A stretch of DNA of 64,000 nucleotides from Shewanella acanthi (GTDB taxonomy: Bacteria > Pseudomonadota > Gammaproteobacteria > Enterobacterales > Shewanellaceae), in NCBI RefSeq assembly GCF_019457475.1, contig NZ_CP080413.1, forward strand, positions 2,914,001 to 2,978,000, written 5' to 3'. Of the stretch, positions 53,934 through 64,000 are shown one piece after another. The stretch's first letter is position 1, and every line of letters begins with the position of its first letter. The notes beneath the pieces are model-generated. The model searched no databases, had not been told where the DNA came from, and saw only the letters and a list, made by a program, of their open reading frames with translations. Both the position numbers and the translations under genes were made by a program.

Positions 53934-54299
53934 TTAGGCTTTTGCCTGTAAAAACTGTTTCAAATGCTGTAAATCCGCACTGGCAAACTCAACAATCTGC
54001 GCAACCCATGTGCTATGCTCAGTCGTCCATTTTGCTTCATCACCGTGTTGCAATAACTGTGCAATCTGCTGAATGCGTTTTAAGCCAACTGAACCTGCTG
54101 CCCCTTTAAACTTATGAGCTTCAGAGCAGAGAGTGTCTTTATCGCCAGCTTCGTTAGCCTTAACTAGATTTCCAACATATTCAGGCATTAATTGCTCAAA
54201 TAAAATCACGCTTTTAAGCAGAGTGCCAGCACCAATTGCACTGCAGTATTGCTCTAACGTATTGAGATCTAGGATTGTTTCTAATTCCACTGTGGCCAT
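53934..54299 (-). CDS. hptA: Stand-alone histidine phosphotransfer protein (HptA-like)
   Basis: 121 residues forming a single HPt four-helix bundle. The phospho-accepting residue is His62 in CSEAHKFKGAAGSVGLKRI, the same motif as the HPt domain of E. coli ArcB. In S. oneidensis the orphan HptA next to OxyR is reported to relay phosphate in the split Arc system, where ArcB is replaced by a sensor (ArcS) plus HptA; placement here fits that. The ATG at 54299 has AGGGAGGCCTAG upstream. Confidence 0.9.
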   Translation of the reverse strand: MATVELETILDLNTLEQYCSAIGAGTLLKSVILFEQLMPEYVGNLVKANEAGDKDTLCSEAHKFKGAAGSVGLKRIQQIAQLLQHGDEAKWTTEHSTWVAQIVEFASADLQHLKQFLQAKA

Positions 54300-54472
54300 C
54301 TAGGCCTCCCTTAAGTAGTCCAATTCTTAACACAGGTTTAAGACATGATACCCACTAAAATCGGCAGTGCAACTGCTGGCCGCAAATGAGCTTGAAACTA
54401 TTACAATATTAACAAAACCCCAACATTATTGAGAGCGCTTGATTATCAAGAAATTGCAGCATTCCCTGGTCT

Positions 54473-55411
54473 TCAGCCCACATTACTAACCACCAATGCA
54501 CTCCCCTGCCCACCGTATTGCCTCAAATTTTCGGTGATGGCGACTAAGCCATTCCAACGATAGCCACACCAATCTGGCGCAAGTAACATCGGTTTCTTAG
54601 CATAGGCAGTGACTCGGTGAAAAATCACATTCCTAGGCGTGTGCCTAATAAGCTCTCCTGCACTTTGAGCGTACTCTTCAATACTTGAAAGTGGCAAACG
54701 GCCAGCGCGCCAAGATTTGGCCATAGTACTGCCTTCAACCACATGCAGGGGATGTAGCTTCAAACCATCTACTCCCTGTTTTAACACCGCGTTAAGCGTC
54801 GTCATATAATCGTGATGAGTTTCAGCCGGCAAGCCAAGGATAAGATGGGTGCAAACCTTTAAGCCTCGCTCCCGAGCGCGTTTAACCGTATCACAGTAAC
54901 AAGCAAAATCGTGACCACGATTAATCCGCTTTAAGGTCAAATCATTCGCCGTCTGCAGACCAAGTTCGAGCCAAACATCTACGCCTCGCCGTTGATAACT
55001 CACAAGTAAATCGAGCACGTTATCGGGTACACAGTCGGGGCGAGTCCCGACACACAAACCAACAATTTCACCGTCTTCAACCGCTTCATCATATTTCGCC
55101 ATCAACACTTGATACTCGTCGTAGGTACTCGTGTAGGCTTGAAAATAGGCAATAAACTTATCAGCAGTCAGCTTTGGCTTTGCCTGTTTGTAACGCTCCT
55201 TTCCCCGCTGCAATTGCTGAGTAATAGTGAGAGGTTCGGATTCTTGATAACTAAAAGAAGCGACATTACAAAAGGTACAGCCCCCGCGCCCGAGGCTGCC
55301 GTCACGGTTCGGGCAAGTGAACTTGGCATCAATCGTGAGCTTACGAAGCCGTTGCCCATAGCGAGCCTTACACACGGCCCCAAAAGTGTTCACGTATGCA
55401 TCTAATCCCAT
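54473..55411 (-). CDS. Radical SAM protein of the YhcC/TIGR01212 family
   Basis: 312 residues. The cluster region reads CPNRDGSLGRGGCTFCNVASF, an atypical radical SAM motif shared by YhcC-like proteins. It continues with VGLCVGTRPDCVPDNVLDLL, VWLELGLQTAND and LKLHPLHVVEGSTMA. E. coli YhcC is very similar; the reaction is not established. I chose the ATG at 55411, which has GGGGGAG upstream and the YhcC-like N-terminus; a longer frame to 55453 has a poor start. Confidence 0.9.
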   Translation of the reverse strand: MGLDAYVNTFGAVCKARYGQRLRKLTIDAKFTCPNRDGSLGRGGCTFCNVASFSYQESEPLTITQQLQRGKERYKQAKPKLTADKFIAYFQAYTSTYDEYQVLMAKYDEAVEDGEIVGLCVGTRPDCVPDNVLDLLVSYQRRGVDVWLELGLQTANDLTLKRINRGHDFACYCDTVKRARERGLKVCTHLILGLPAETHHDYMTTLNAVLKQGVDGLKLHPLHVVEGSTMAKSWRAGRLPLSSIEEYAQSAGELIRHTPRNVIFHRVTAYAKKPMLLAPDWCGYRWNGLVAITENLRQYGGQGSALVVSNVG

Positions 55412-55810
55412 AATCTCCCCCAACCTGATTTCATACAACTTAGGACAAAACAATCCAGATAAAATCTCAAAACTGCAACATCCAAAAGGGATTTTTCAGA
55501 ACAAAACTCTACACTAAACCAATTAACTAAGAATTTCTTAGGCCTTAATCAAACTCAGCCCAGTCAGTTCAAGCGCTAAGTACAAACTTGAGTCATAACT
55601 CACATCAAGTTCAGATAACGTGAAACAACTCTCCCCCCAAAAGAATAACAATTCACTTATTTTAATTTTTTATACAACCACTGTGTTTGCAAAAAAAATC
55701 ACTATTTTTAAATCAGAGCCAATGCAAATCACTGTTACAAAAAAGTAAACACCATGCTCGCCATTTTTTAAAATTCTTTTTATTCATAATGTTATACAGA
55801 CAAATCACCA

Positions 55811-55822
55811 GTTAACGTTAAC
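55811..55822. promoter_or_regulatory. 12-base palindrome GTTAACGTTAAC upstream of gltB
   Basis: A perfect self-complementary 12-mer about 70-80 bases before the gltB -35, followed by GTAAGGTTAATG. The position suits an operator. The regulator is not identified. Confidence 0.35.
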
Positions 55823-55887
55823 GTAAGGTTAATGTATCTTTTATAACGAACATGAATTTATATACTGATTTTATGCAAATATTGGGT

Positions 55888-55916
55888 TTGACCTTTGATG
55901 AATCTCAGGATAATTT
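55888..55916 (+). promoter_or_regulatory. Sigma-70 promoter of gltBD
   Basis: TTGACC (55888-55893), a 17-base spacer and TAATTT (55911-55916). A transcript would begin near 55923, giving a 75-base leader that ends in a strong ribosome binding site (CTAGGGAGG) before gltB. Confidence 0.65.
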
Positions 55917-55998
55917 GGGTGGTTCGGGTGCATATCTATAGAAAGTCATTGTTATTTCTCCCGAGGGGTATTTAGTTGGGGTCTAGGGAGGTTTTTGT

Positions 55999-58900
55999 AT
56001 GAGCTTATATCATCCCAGTTTTGAGCGGGACAATTGTGGTTTTGGGTTGATAGCGCAGATGGATGGCGAAGCGAGCCATCGTATCGTGCGCACCGCCATC
56101 CATGGCCTCGATCGCATGAAGCACCGTGGTGGCATTGCCTCCGACGGCCGTACTGGGGACGGCTGTGGTCTTCTCATGCAATTACCAATTCAATTTTTTG
56201 AGGCAATCGCTTCGGAAAATGATTGGCATTTAAGTCGCAAGTTTGCCGTGGGCATGCTGTTTTTAAGTCAGGATGAAGAACGTGCTGATCAAGCCAAGTT
56301 CATTCTTGAGCGTGAGCTGGAACGTGAAACCTTAAGCATTGCGGGTTGGCGTAAAGTGCCAGTCAACGCAGATGTATTAGGTGAAATTGGTAAATCGAGC
56401 CTGCCACAAATTTATCAGGTATTGATCAACGCCCCTATTGGTTGGCGTGAGAAAGACTTAGAGCGTCGCCTATACATGGCGCGTCGCCGCCTCGAACAAC
56501 AAATCACTGACGACAAAGATTTCTATGTCGCCAGCCTTTCAGGCCAAGTCATTGTCTATAAAGGTCTGATGATGCCTGCGGATCTGCCGGCGTTTTACCC
56601 CGATTTGGCAGACATCCGTCTTAAAAGCTCTATTTGTTTATTCCACCAACGCTTTTCGACCAACACCTCCCCTAAATGGCCATTAGCTCAGCCATTCAGA
56701 TACTTAGCTCATAACGGTGAAATCAACACCATTACGGGTAACCGCCAATGGGCCCGCGCCCGCGCGTACAAGTTTAATTCGCCATTGCTGCCCGATTTGC
56801 AGCAAGCAGCGCCTTTTGTGAACGAAACTGGCTCAGACTCATCATCACTTGATAACATGCTCGAAATGCTGTTATCCGGTGGTATGGACTTATACCGCGC
56901 CATGCGCCTATTGATCCCGCCAGCATGGCAAAGTAATCCTGAAATGGATGACGAATTAAAGGCGTTCTACGACTTTAACTCCATGCATATGGAGCCTTGG
57001 GATGGTCCAGCGGGTATCGTAATGACTAACGGTCGCCATGCCGCTTGCGCCGTCGACCGTAATGGTCTGCGCCCATCACGCTATGTGATCACAAAAGACA
57101 GGATTTTAACACTGGCCTCGGAAGTCGGTATTTGGGACTACGCCGCTGATGAAGTCATCGAGAAAGGCCGCGTAGGTCCTGGCGAATTACTCGTACTCGA
57201 CACCCTAAATGGGCGACTATATCAATCCTTTGAGATTGACGATGACTTAAAACGTCGCCATCCCTACAAAGAATGGATGGCGAAGAACAGCCGTACCCTA
57301 GTGCCAGCTGAGCAGCTCGCAAGCGAGCAGCACGGCGCCAGCGAGTTAAGCCCCGAACAGTTACTGCAATACCAAAAACAATTCGGCTACACCCGCGAGG
57401 AACTCGAGCAAGTCATTTGGGTATTGGCACAACAGGGCGAAGAAGCCACCGGCTCTATGGGTGACGATACACCAATGGCGGTGTTGTCTAAGAAATCTCG
57501 TTCGCTTTACGACTATTTCAGACAAAAATTTGCCCAAGTGACCAACCCTCCAATCGACCCATTGCGTGAAAAACACGTGATGTCGTTGACGACCTGTATT
57601 GGCCGCGAGCAAAACCTGTTTAACGAAACCACGGGCCACGCCTATCGGGTGATGTTTAATTCACCGATTCTGTTGTTCAGTGATTTCAACCAATTACTCG
57701 GGTTAGATAGTACTTATTATCGCGCCAACATCGTCGATCTTAACTACGATCCTAATGAAGGCTTAGAAAACGCGATTCGCCGTATTACCGCAGAAGCCGA
57801 GCGTTTAGCACGCAGCGGCACTACCTTGCTGATCCTGTCGGATCGCGCCATTGATAAATCGGCGCAGGTAATCCCTGCAGCCATGGCCGTCGGTGCAGTG
57901 CAGCAAATGCTAGTGAACAAGAGCCTGCGCTGCGACACCAACATTATCGTTGAGACCGCATCAGCCCGCGATCCGCACCATTTTGCGGTGCTGCTAGGCT
58001 TTGGTGCGACGGCAATTTATCCGTACTTAGTCTATGAATCAATTTCAGATTTAGCGAAACGCCACAATCTAAGTGACACCACAGCACTGATGCTTAACTT
58101 CCGTTACGGCATCGAGAAGGGTCTGCGTAAGATTATGTCGAAGATGGGCATCAGTACCGTGGGCTCCTACCGCTGTAGCCAACAGTTTGAAGCTATCGGT
58201 ATCGCCAGCGATGTGATTGAGCTGTGCTTTAAGGGCGTAGTGAGTCGTATCGAAGGCGCAAGCTTTGCCGATATCGCCAAAGATCAAGCACTACTGCATA
58301 AAGCAGCCTACCGCGCCCATGTTCCACTACCGCAGGGCGGTTTACTCAAATACGTTGAGGGCGGCGAGTACCACTGCTTTAACCCTGATGTCGTCAACAC
58401 GCTGCAGGCATCGTTGATAGATAAAAACTTCGCGACCTATAAAAAGTTTGCAAGCTTAGTCGATGACCGCCCAGTTGCCACTTTAAGGGATTTAATTGGC
58501 ATTAAGGGTAGCCAAGCGGCTATCGATGTTGCTGATGTTGAAGCCGCTTCCGCGCTCTATCCTCGCTTTGATAGCGCAGCCATGAGTATCGGTGCATTAA
58601 GCCCTGAGGCCCATGAAGCACTAGCCATTGCGATGAACCGTTTAGGTGGCCGCTCTAACTCGGGCGAAGGTGGTGAGGATGCTCGCCGCTTTAATACCGA
58701 GCGAAATTCCGCCATCAAGCAAATCGCCTCGGCGCGCTTTGGTGTTACCGCACATTACCTAGTGAACGCCGATGTACTGCAGATTAAGGTCGCGCAGGGC
58801 GCAAAACCCGGTGAAGGCGGTCAGCTGCCAGGTCATAAGGTCAGTGTTGAAATCGCAGGGCTGCGTCACGCTCGCCCTGGTGTGACTTTGATTTCACCGC

Positions 58901-60447
58901 CGCCGCACCACGACATTTACTCTATCGAAGACTTAGCCCAGCTGATTTTCGACCTAAAGCAAATCAACACTAAAGCACTGATCTCAGTCAAATTAGTGTC
59001 TGAGCCCGGCGTTGGCACAATCGCAACCGGTGTGGCGAAGGCCTATGCCGATATGATTACTATCTCGGGTTACGATGGCGGCACAGGCGCAAGCCCTATT
59101 ACCTCGGTGAAATATGCGGGTAGCCCATGGGAGTTAGGCCTTGCCGAAGTGCATCAGTCTTTAGTTGAAAACGGTCTGCGCCATAAAATCCGTTTGCAAG
59201 TCGATGGCGGCTTAAAAACCGGAACCGACGTGATAAAAGCGGCATTACTCGGCGCCGAGAGCTTTGGCTTCGGTACTGTGCCTATGATTGCCTTAGGTTG
59301 TAAGTACCTACGTATCTGCCATCTGAATAACTGTGCAACCGGGGTTGCGACTCAAGATAAGAAACTGCGCGATAACCATTACCACGGCCTGCCAGAGCGA
59401 GTGATGACTTACTTTGAGTTTGTCGCCGAGGAAGTACGTGAATGGATGGCGGCTTTAGGCGTAAGCCAATTTGAAGATTTAGTTGGCCGCAGTGAGTGGT
59501 TACACGCCTTAGAAGGCCAGACAGAGAAGCAGCAAGGCCTTAATCTCGCGCCGATTTTGTATCAGCCAAAGGTGAAAGCAACCACCTCTCGCACATGGAA
59601 GGAAACCAACCCACCAGCGGACTTAGGTTTACTCAACCAGCATCTGCTGAACGAGTGCCAATCAGCCGTGGATAAGGGTGAATGTTTTGATGCGGCATAC
59701 AGCATCAACAACACCGACCGCTCAGTGGGCGCTCGTCTATCAGGCTATATCGCGACGACCCAAGGCGTAAAAGGCACCAAAGCACCGATTAAACTCAGCT
59801 TTAACGGTAGTGCAGGTCAAAGCTTTGGTGTGTGGAACAGCCCAGGTCTTGAGCTAAAACTGTGCGGTGATGCCAACGACTACGTCGGTAAAGGCATGTC
59901 CGGCGGAAAGATTGTCATTTATCCGCCAGTAGGCAGCCCATTCCAGAGCGAGCGCAGTGCCATTGTTGGTAACACTTGTCTATATGGTGCTACCGGAGGC
60001 CGCTTCTTCGCCGCAGGTCAAGCGGGCGAGCGTTTTGCCGTACGTAACTCAGGCGCCATCGCAGTGGTCGAAGGTTTAGGGGACAACGGCTGTGAATATA
60101 TGACCAGCGGTATTGTAGTCGTACTCGGCAAAACGGGCGTTAATTTCGGTGCAGGTATGACTGGCGGTTTTGCCTATGTGTTCGATCAATTTGGCCGCTT
60201 TAAACGCCGCGTGAATACCGAGTTAGTCGATACGCAAAAACTCGAATCACCAATTCATCAGCAACATTTAAAGGGCTTAATCGAAGAGCACGTCGCAGAA
60301 ACTGGCAGTGAACATGCCAGAATGATCTTAAGTGATTTTGCGAACTGGTTAGATTGCTTCGTGTTAGTAAAACCTAAAAATATTGCCGTAGCCGATCTGC
60401 TGAAATTAGAGCAATCGAGCCCGGAACTAGCGGTAAAAGTGGGGTAA
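55999..60447 (+). CDS. gltB: Glutamate synthase (NADPH) large subunit
   Basis: 1482 residues. The class II glutaminase domain starts at Cys13 (ERDNCGFGL), so a 12-residue propeptide should be removed; E. coli has a longer one. The central and FMN-binding synthase domains follow (RSNSGEGGEDARRF, YDGGTGASPITSVK), then the 3Fe-4S cysteines (CKYLRICHLNNCATGV) and the C-terminal GXGXG beta-helix. It makes glutamate from 2-oxoglutarate and glutamine. It overlaps nothing and runs six bases into gltD. Confidence 0.98.
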   Translation: MSLYHPSFERDNCGFGLIAQMDGEASHRIVRTAIHGLDRMKHRGGIASDGRTGDGCGLLMQLPIQFFEAIASENDWHLSRKFAVGMLFLSQDEERADQAKFILERELERETLSIAGWRKVPVNADVLGEIGKSSLPQIYQVLINAPIGWREKDLERRLYMARRRLEQQITDDKDFYVASLSGQVIVYKGLMMPADLPAFYPDLADIRLKSSICLFHQRFSTNTSPKWPLAQPFRYLAHNGEINTITGNRQWARARAYKFNSPLLPDLQQAAPFVNETGSDSSSLDNMLEMLLSGGMDLYRAMRLLIPPAWQSNPEMDDELKAFYDFNSMHMEPWDGPAGIVMTNGRHAACAVDRNGLRPSRYVITKDRILTLASEVGIWDYAADEVIEKGRVGPGELLVLDTLNGRLYQSFEIDDDLKRRHPYKEWMAKNSRTLVPAEQLASEQHGASELSPEQLLQYQKQFGYTREELEQVIWVLAQQGEEATGSMGDDTPMAVLSKKSRSLYDYFRQKFAQVTNPPIDPLREKHVMSLTTCIGREQNLFNETTGHAYRVMFNSPILLFSDFNQLLGLDSTYYRANIVDLNYDPNEGLENAIRRITAEAERLARSGTTLLILSDRAIDKSAQVIPAAMAVGAVQQMLVNKSLRCDTNIIVETASARDPHHFAVLLGFGATAIYPYLVYESISDLAKRHNLSDTTALMLNFRYGIEKGLRKIMSKMGISTVGSYRCSQQFEAIGIASDVIELCFKGVVSRIEGASFADIAKDQALLHKAAYRAHVPLPQGGLLKYVEGGEYHCFNPDVVNTLQASLIDKNFATYKKFASLVDDRPVATLRDLIGIKGSQAAIDVADVEAASALYPRFDSAAMSIGALSPEAHEALAIAMNRLGGRSNSGEGGEDARRFNTERNSAIKQIASARFGVTAHYLVNADVLQIKVAQGAKPGEGGQLPGHKVSVEIAGLRHARPGVTLISPPPHHDIYSIEDLAQLIFDLKQINTKALISVKLVSEPGVGTIATGVAKAYADMITISGYDGGTGASPITSVKYAGSPWELGLAEVHQSLVENGLRHKIRLQVDGGLKTGTDVIKAALLGAESFGFGTVPMIALGCKYLRICHLNNCATGVATQDKKLRDNHYHGLPERVMTYFEFVAEEVREWMAALGVSQFEDLVGRSEWLHALEGQTEKQQGLNLAPILYQPKVKATTSRTWKETNPPADLGLLNQHLLNECQSAVDKGECFDAAYSINNTDRSVGARLSGYIATTQGVKGTKAPIKLSFNGSAGQSFGVWNSPGLELKLCGDANDYVGKGMSGGKIVIYPPVGSPFQSERSAIVGNTCLYGATGGRFFAAGQAGERFAVRNSGAIAVVEGLGDNGCEYMTSGIVVVLGKTGVNFGAGMTGGFAYVFDQFGRFKRRVNTELVDTQKLESPIHQQHLKGLIEEHVAETGSEHARMILSDFANWLDCFVLVKPKNIAVADLLKLEQSSPELAVKVG

Positions 60448-61875
<1,428 letters not shown>

Positions 61876-61931
61876 TTGAATTTACTTATCAAAGTTCAAT
61901 TAAAGCGCTGTATCTGATTAAGCTTTAAAGA

Positions 61932-61957
61932 AAAATGCGCCAAATGGCGCATTTTTT
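61932..61957 (+). terminator. Terminator after gltD
   Basis: AAAATGCGCC (61932-61941) pairs with GGCGCATTTT (61946-61955) around AAAT, followed by Ts. Confidence 0.9.
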
Positions 61958-62102
61958 ATCCCTCAAACTATGATCTAATCAATTGGGCTAACAACCACTT
62001 TGTATTCGGCACAATCGGGCAATAACGACTGGGCATAAGTGTGATATATTAGCCGCCATTCCATCGTCCCACGTGTTACGTGTTGAATAGAAAGGGTCTC
62101 CC

Positions 62103-62810
62103 ATGAAAATTGGTATTATTGGCGCTATGGAGCCAGAAGTAGCGCATTTGATTGCTGCTATGACAAACGCATCTTCACAAACGATTGCTGGCATTGAATT
62201 TATCGCAGGCACTTTGGCGGGCAAAGACGTTGTCGTCACCCGCTCTGGTATTGGCAAAGTGGCCGCCAGTATTGCCACCACACTGCTAATTGAAAAATAT
62301 GCCCCAGATGCGGTGATCAATACGGGTTCGGCCGGTGGTTTTGTCGATTCTCTATCAATTGGCGATATTGTGATTTCATCTGAAGTGCGCCACCACGATG
62401 TAGATGTTACTGCATTCGGCTACGAAATTGGCCAGATGGCACAGCAACCCGCCGCGTTTATGCCATCACCAGAGCTTGTGGCTGCGGCCAACAAAGCCAT
62501 CACTCAATTAGGTGAAGTGAAAGCAATTGAAGGGTTAATCTGTACTGGTGATAGCTTTATTTGCGATCCAGTACGTACCCAAACCATGCGTCAAAACTTC
62601 CCAACGATGGCGGCCTGTGAGATGGAAGGTGCGGCCATTGCCCAAGTCTGTCACCAGTTTTGCGTACCATTTGTGGTGATCCGATCACTGTCTGACAATG
62701 CCAATAACGACTCGCCAGTCGATTTCGATTCCTACATTGTTAAGGCAGGTTACCATTCAGCATTGATGGTGATGGAATTACTGCAACATATCGCCCCTAA
62801 GGCCGCTTAA
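62103..62810 (+). CDS. mtnN: 5'-methylthioadenosine / S-adenosylhomocysteine nucleosidase
   Basis: 235 residues. It cleaves MTA and SAH to adenine plus the thioribose. Motifs: [13 protein letters not shown] (catalytic Glu), [26 protein letters not shown] and RSLSDNA (catalytic Asp). The ATG at 62103 has AAAGGGTCTCCC upstream. A CbiB-like gene follows by 21 bases and may share its transcript. Confidence 0.97.
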   Translation: MKIGIIGAMEPEVAHLIAAMTNASSQTIAGIEFIAGTLAGKDVVVTRSGIGKVAASIATTLLIEKYAPDAVINTGSAGGFVDSLSIGDIVISSEVRHHDVDVTAFGYEIGQMAQQPAAFMPSPELVAAANKAITQLGEVKAIEGLICTGDSFICDPVRTQTMRQNFPTMAACEMEGAAIAQVCHQFCVPFVVIRSLSDNANNDSPVDFDSYIVKAGYHSALMVMELLQHIAPKAA

Positions 62811-62831
62811 GTAAAGATTGGAAAGTACCAG

Positions 62832-63821
62832 ATGCACAGCTCTTTGTTTCAACAACTTGTCGAGATTGATGGCGCTTTGTTTGAAGGCTTTTTGGTACTT
62901 TTTTTCGCACTGTTGCTGGCGCGTCTTGCGCCACTGCCACGTGAAATGCAGCCGCTTATTTGGTTCGCCCATTTAGCTAAGCAGCTCGCAGCAAAAGTGA
63001 ATCGCCCAGAGCGCGGTGCCAATCAGCAAACAACCGCTGGCTTTTTAGCCATGCTGCTGTTGGTGTTTCCCTTCTGGGCCATTATTACCTTTTTGCTTGA
63101 ACTTGCCGCCTTCCCTTGGTTTTTCGAATTCTTAGTGCTGTACCTGTGTTTAACTGACTCAGCTTTTTCCCAAGTAGCCGATGAAATCGCCAAGGCACTT
63201 AAACGCCAGGATAACGCTAGCGCGAAAAAGCTGCTCCAGCCCTGGGTTGTGCGTGATACCGAAAGTCTATCCGAAGTGGGAATCACTAAAGCCACTATCG
63301 AAAAGCTCGCCACGGCGCCAATTTACGGCACCGCTGCGACTATTTTCTTTTTCGCCCTTGCCGGCGCACCTATGGTACTGGCAGTGCGAATGCTAAAGCA
63401 GCTCGAAATCAGCTGGCCACCAATCCAGCCGCAATATCAGTATTTCTCCCGCTCGGTAAATGCACTATCGACAGTGTTGCTTGCCATTCCCGCTTGGTTA
63501 TGGAGCTTGTCGATTGCCATGCAAGGCGGCCCAACTTCCTTTAGTAAACTGTTTACCCTTCCTAAAAATCATCCCGGGGTTCGTGGTTATGTGATGAGCG
63601 TGAACATGGTTGCGAGTATTTTGCAGATAGAACTTGGCGGACCACAAAAATTAGCTGGTCAGCGCGTCGAAATCGCCAAAGTTGTCTACGGCCCACAGCC
63701 ACACTTTGATGCTATCGCCCCTGCAGTGCAGTTAACCTCTCGCGCAAGTGGGATCTGGTTTGGTTTCATCACCTTATTACCCATTCTATGGGCGGGTTTA
63801 CGTTACTTACAAAGCCTGTGA
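62832..63821 (+). CDS. CobD/CbiB-family membrane protein
   Basis: 329 residues and about five membrane helices. The central region LTDSAFSQVADEIAKALKRQD, WVVRDTESLSEVGITKATIEKLA and the following YGTAATIFFFALAGAPMVLAVRM match CbiB (adenosylcobinamide-phosphate synthase), which attaches aminopropanol phosphate to cobyric acid. No other cobalamin genes are in view, so a full role in B12 synthesis is uncertain; some family members are described only as CobD/CbiB-like. ATG at 62832 after GGAAAGTACCAG. Confidence 0.82.
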   Translation: MHSSLFQQLVEIDGALFEGFLVLFFALLLARLAPLPREMQPLIWFAHLAKQLAAKVNRPERGANQQTTAGFLAMLLLVFPFWAIITFLLELAAFPWFFEFLVLYLCLTDSAFSQVADEIAKALKRQDNASAKKLLQPWVVRDTESLSEVGITKATIEKLATAPIYGTAATIFFFALAGAPMVLAVRMLKQLEISWPPIQPQYQYFSRSVNALSTVLLAIPAWLWSLSIAMQGGPTSFSKLFTLPKNHPGVRGYVMSVNMVASILQIELGGPQKLAGQRVEIAKVVYGPQPHFDAIAPAVQLTSRASGIWFGFITLLPILWAGLRYLQSL

Positions 63822-63864
63822 TATGCTTTCTTGTAGTCAAAAACTGGGTTAAAGGATGGCTCCT

Positions 63865-64000
63865 ATGTTTGAGAACATGCATGTATCATTAACAACACCC
63901 GCGCTATTATTTCCCGCCATTTCACTGCTGCTACTCGCCTATACTAATCGTTTCTTTGCCCTTGCTGCGCTTATCCGCACTTTAAGCAGCGAAGCCAAAC
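63865..64000 (+). CDS. DUF2721-like membrane protein, N-terminal fragment
   Basis: The first 45 codons of a gene that runs off the window. The start is ATG at 63865 with AAAGGA upstream. The visible stretch (TTPALLFPAISLLLLAYTNR then FFALAALIRTLSSEAK) is one hydrophobic helix with the PAxSLLLLAYTNR motif that I associate with DUF2721. The function is unknown. It follows the CbiB-like gene by 43 bases. Confidence 0.72.
   Translation, partial: MFENMHVSLTTPALLFPAISLLLLAYTNRFFALAALIRTLSSEAK

Larger units (their letters stand above)
55412..55998. other. Divergent intergenic region between the radical-SAM gene and gltB
   Basis: 587 bases, AT-rich in the middle (about 55640-55800), with no gene seen. 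It holds the palindrome GTTAACGTTAAC at 55811-55822 and the gltB promoter at 55888-55916. I saw no leader peptide ORF of the attenuator type. Confidence 0.5.

Overview
The window is chromosomal DNA from a gammaproteobacterium, almost certainly a Shewanella. The basis is gene content and order: an OxyR gene beside a lone HPt protein of the HptA type, hcp-hcr beside an aroF-tyrA / pheA cluster, DUF2913- and DUF2960-like genes, and the rpoE-rseABC-lepA-lepB-rnc-era-recO-pdxJ-acpS and rpsP-rimM-trmD-rplS blocks. From memory the order follows the S. oneidensis SO_13xx region in reverse; I could not check this, and the strain is not determinable. I saw no rRNA, tRNA, insertion sequence, prophage or CRISPR array. 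This looks like core genome.

Layout: 1-17,200 holds the end of a chemoreceptor gene, rhlE, a DUF2913-like gene, a zinc-sensor diguanylate cyclase, a YqiJ/flotillin pair, a secreted DsrE-like protein, an M32 carboxypeptidase, small genes (GNAT, DUF486, DUF2960, RDD), lptF-lptG, pepA and an attenuated pheL-pheA unit. 17,200-23,400 holds a small membrane protein, hcr-hcp and aroF-tyrA. 23,400-29,400 holds rpsP-rimM-trmD-rplS, ffh, ypjD and a CNNM/CorC-type gene. 29,400-41,500 holds an Mpo1-like gene, the long acpS-to-lepA series, the sigma-E operon and divergent nadB. 41,500-50,200 holds ygfX-sdhE, nhaR, nhaA with a small secreted protein, thyA-lgt, a TSUP transporter, ptsP and rppH. 50,200-64,000 holds a 0.7-kb intergenic region with DnaA-box-like sites, mutH, a membrane class III cyclase, oxyR, hptA, a radical-SAM gene, gltBD, mtnN, a CbiB-like gene and the start of a DUF2721-like gene.

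How genes work together: aroF, tyrA and pheA cover entry to the shikimate pathway and both branches to Tyr and Phe. pheA has a Phe-rich leader peptide with a terminator/antiterminator switch. rpoE-rseABC is the envelope-stress module, with a sigma-E-type promoter in front of it. hcp-hcr handles nitrosative stress and has an NsrR-like palindrome. nhaA/nhaR handle sodium and pH; gltBD assimilates ammonia.

The most unusual item is PheA. After the normal chorismate mutase, prephenate dehydratase and ACT domains it carries about 235 extra residues that read as a degenerate type I-beta DAHP synthase. The residues I align with the catalytic and metal-binding positions are all replaced, so it is probably a non-catalytic, perhaps regulatory, domain fused to the P-protein.
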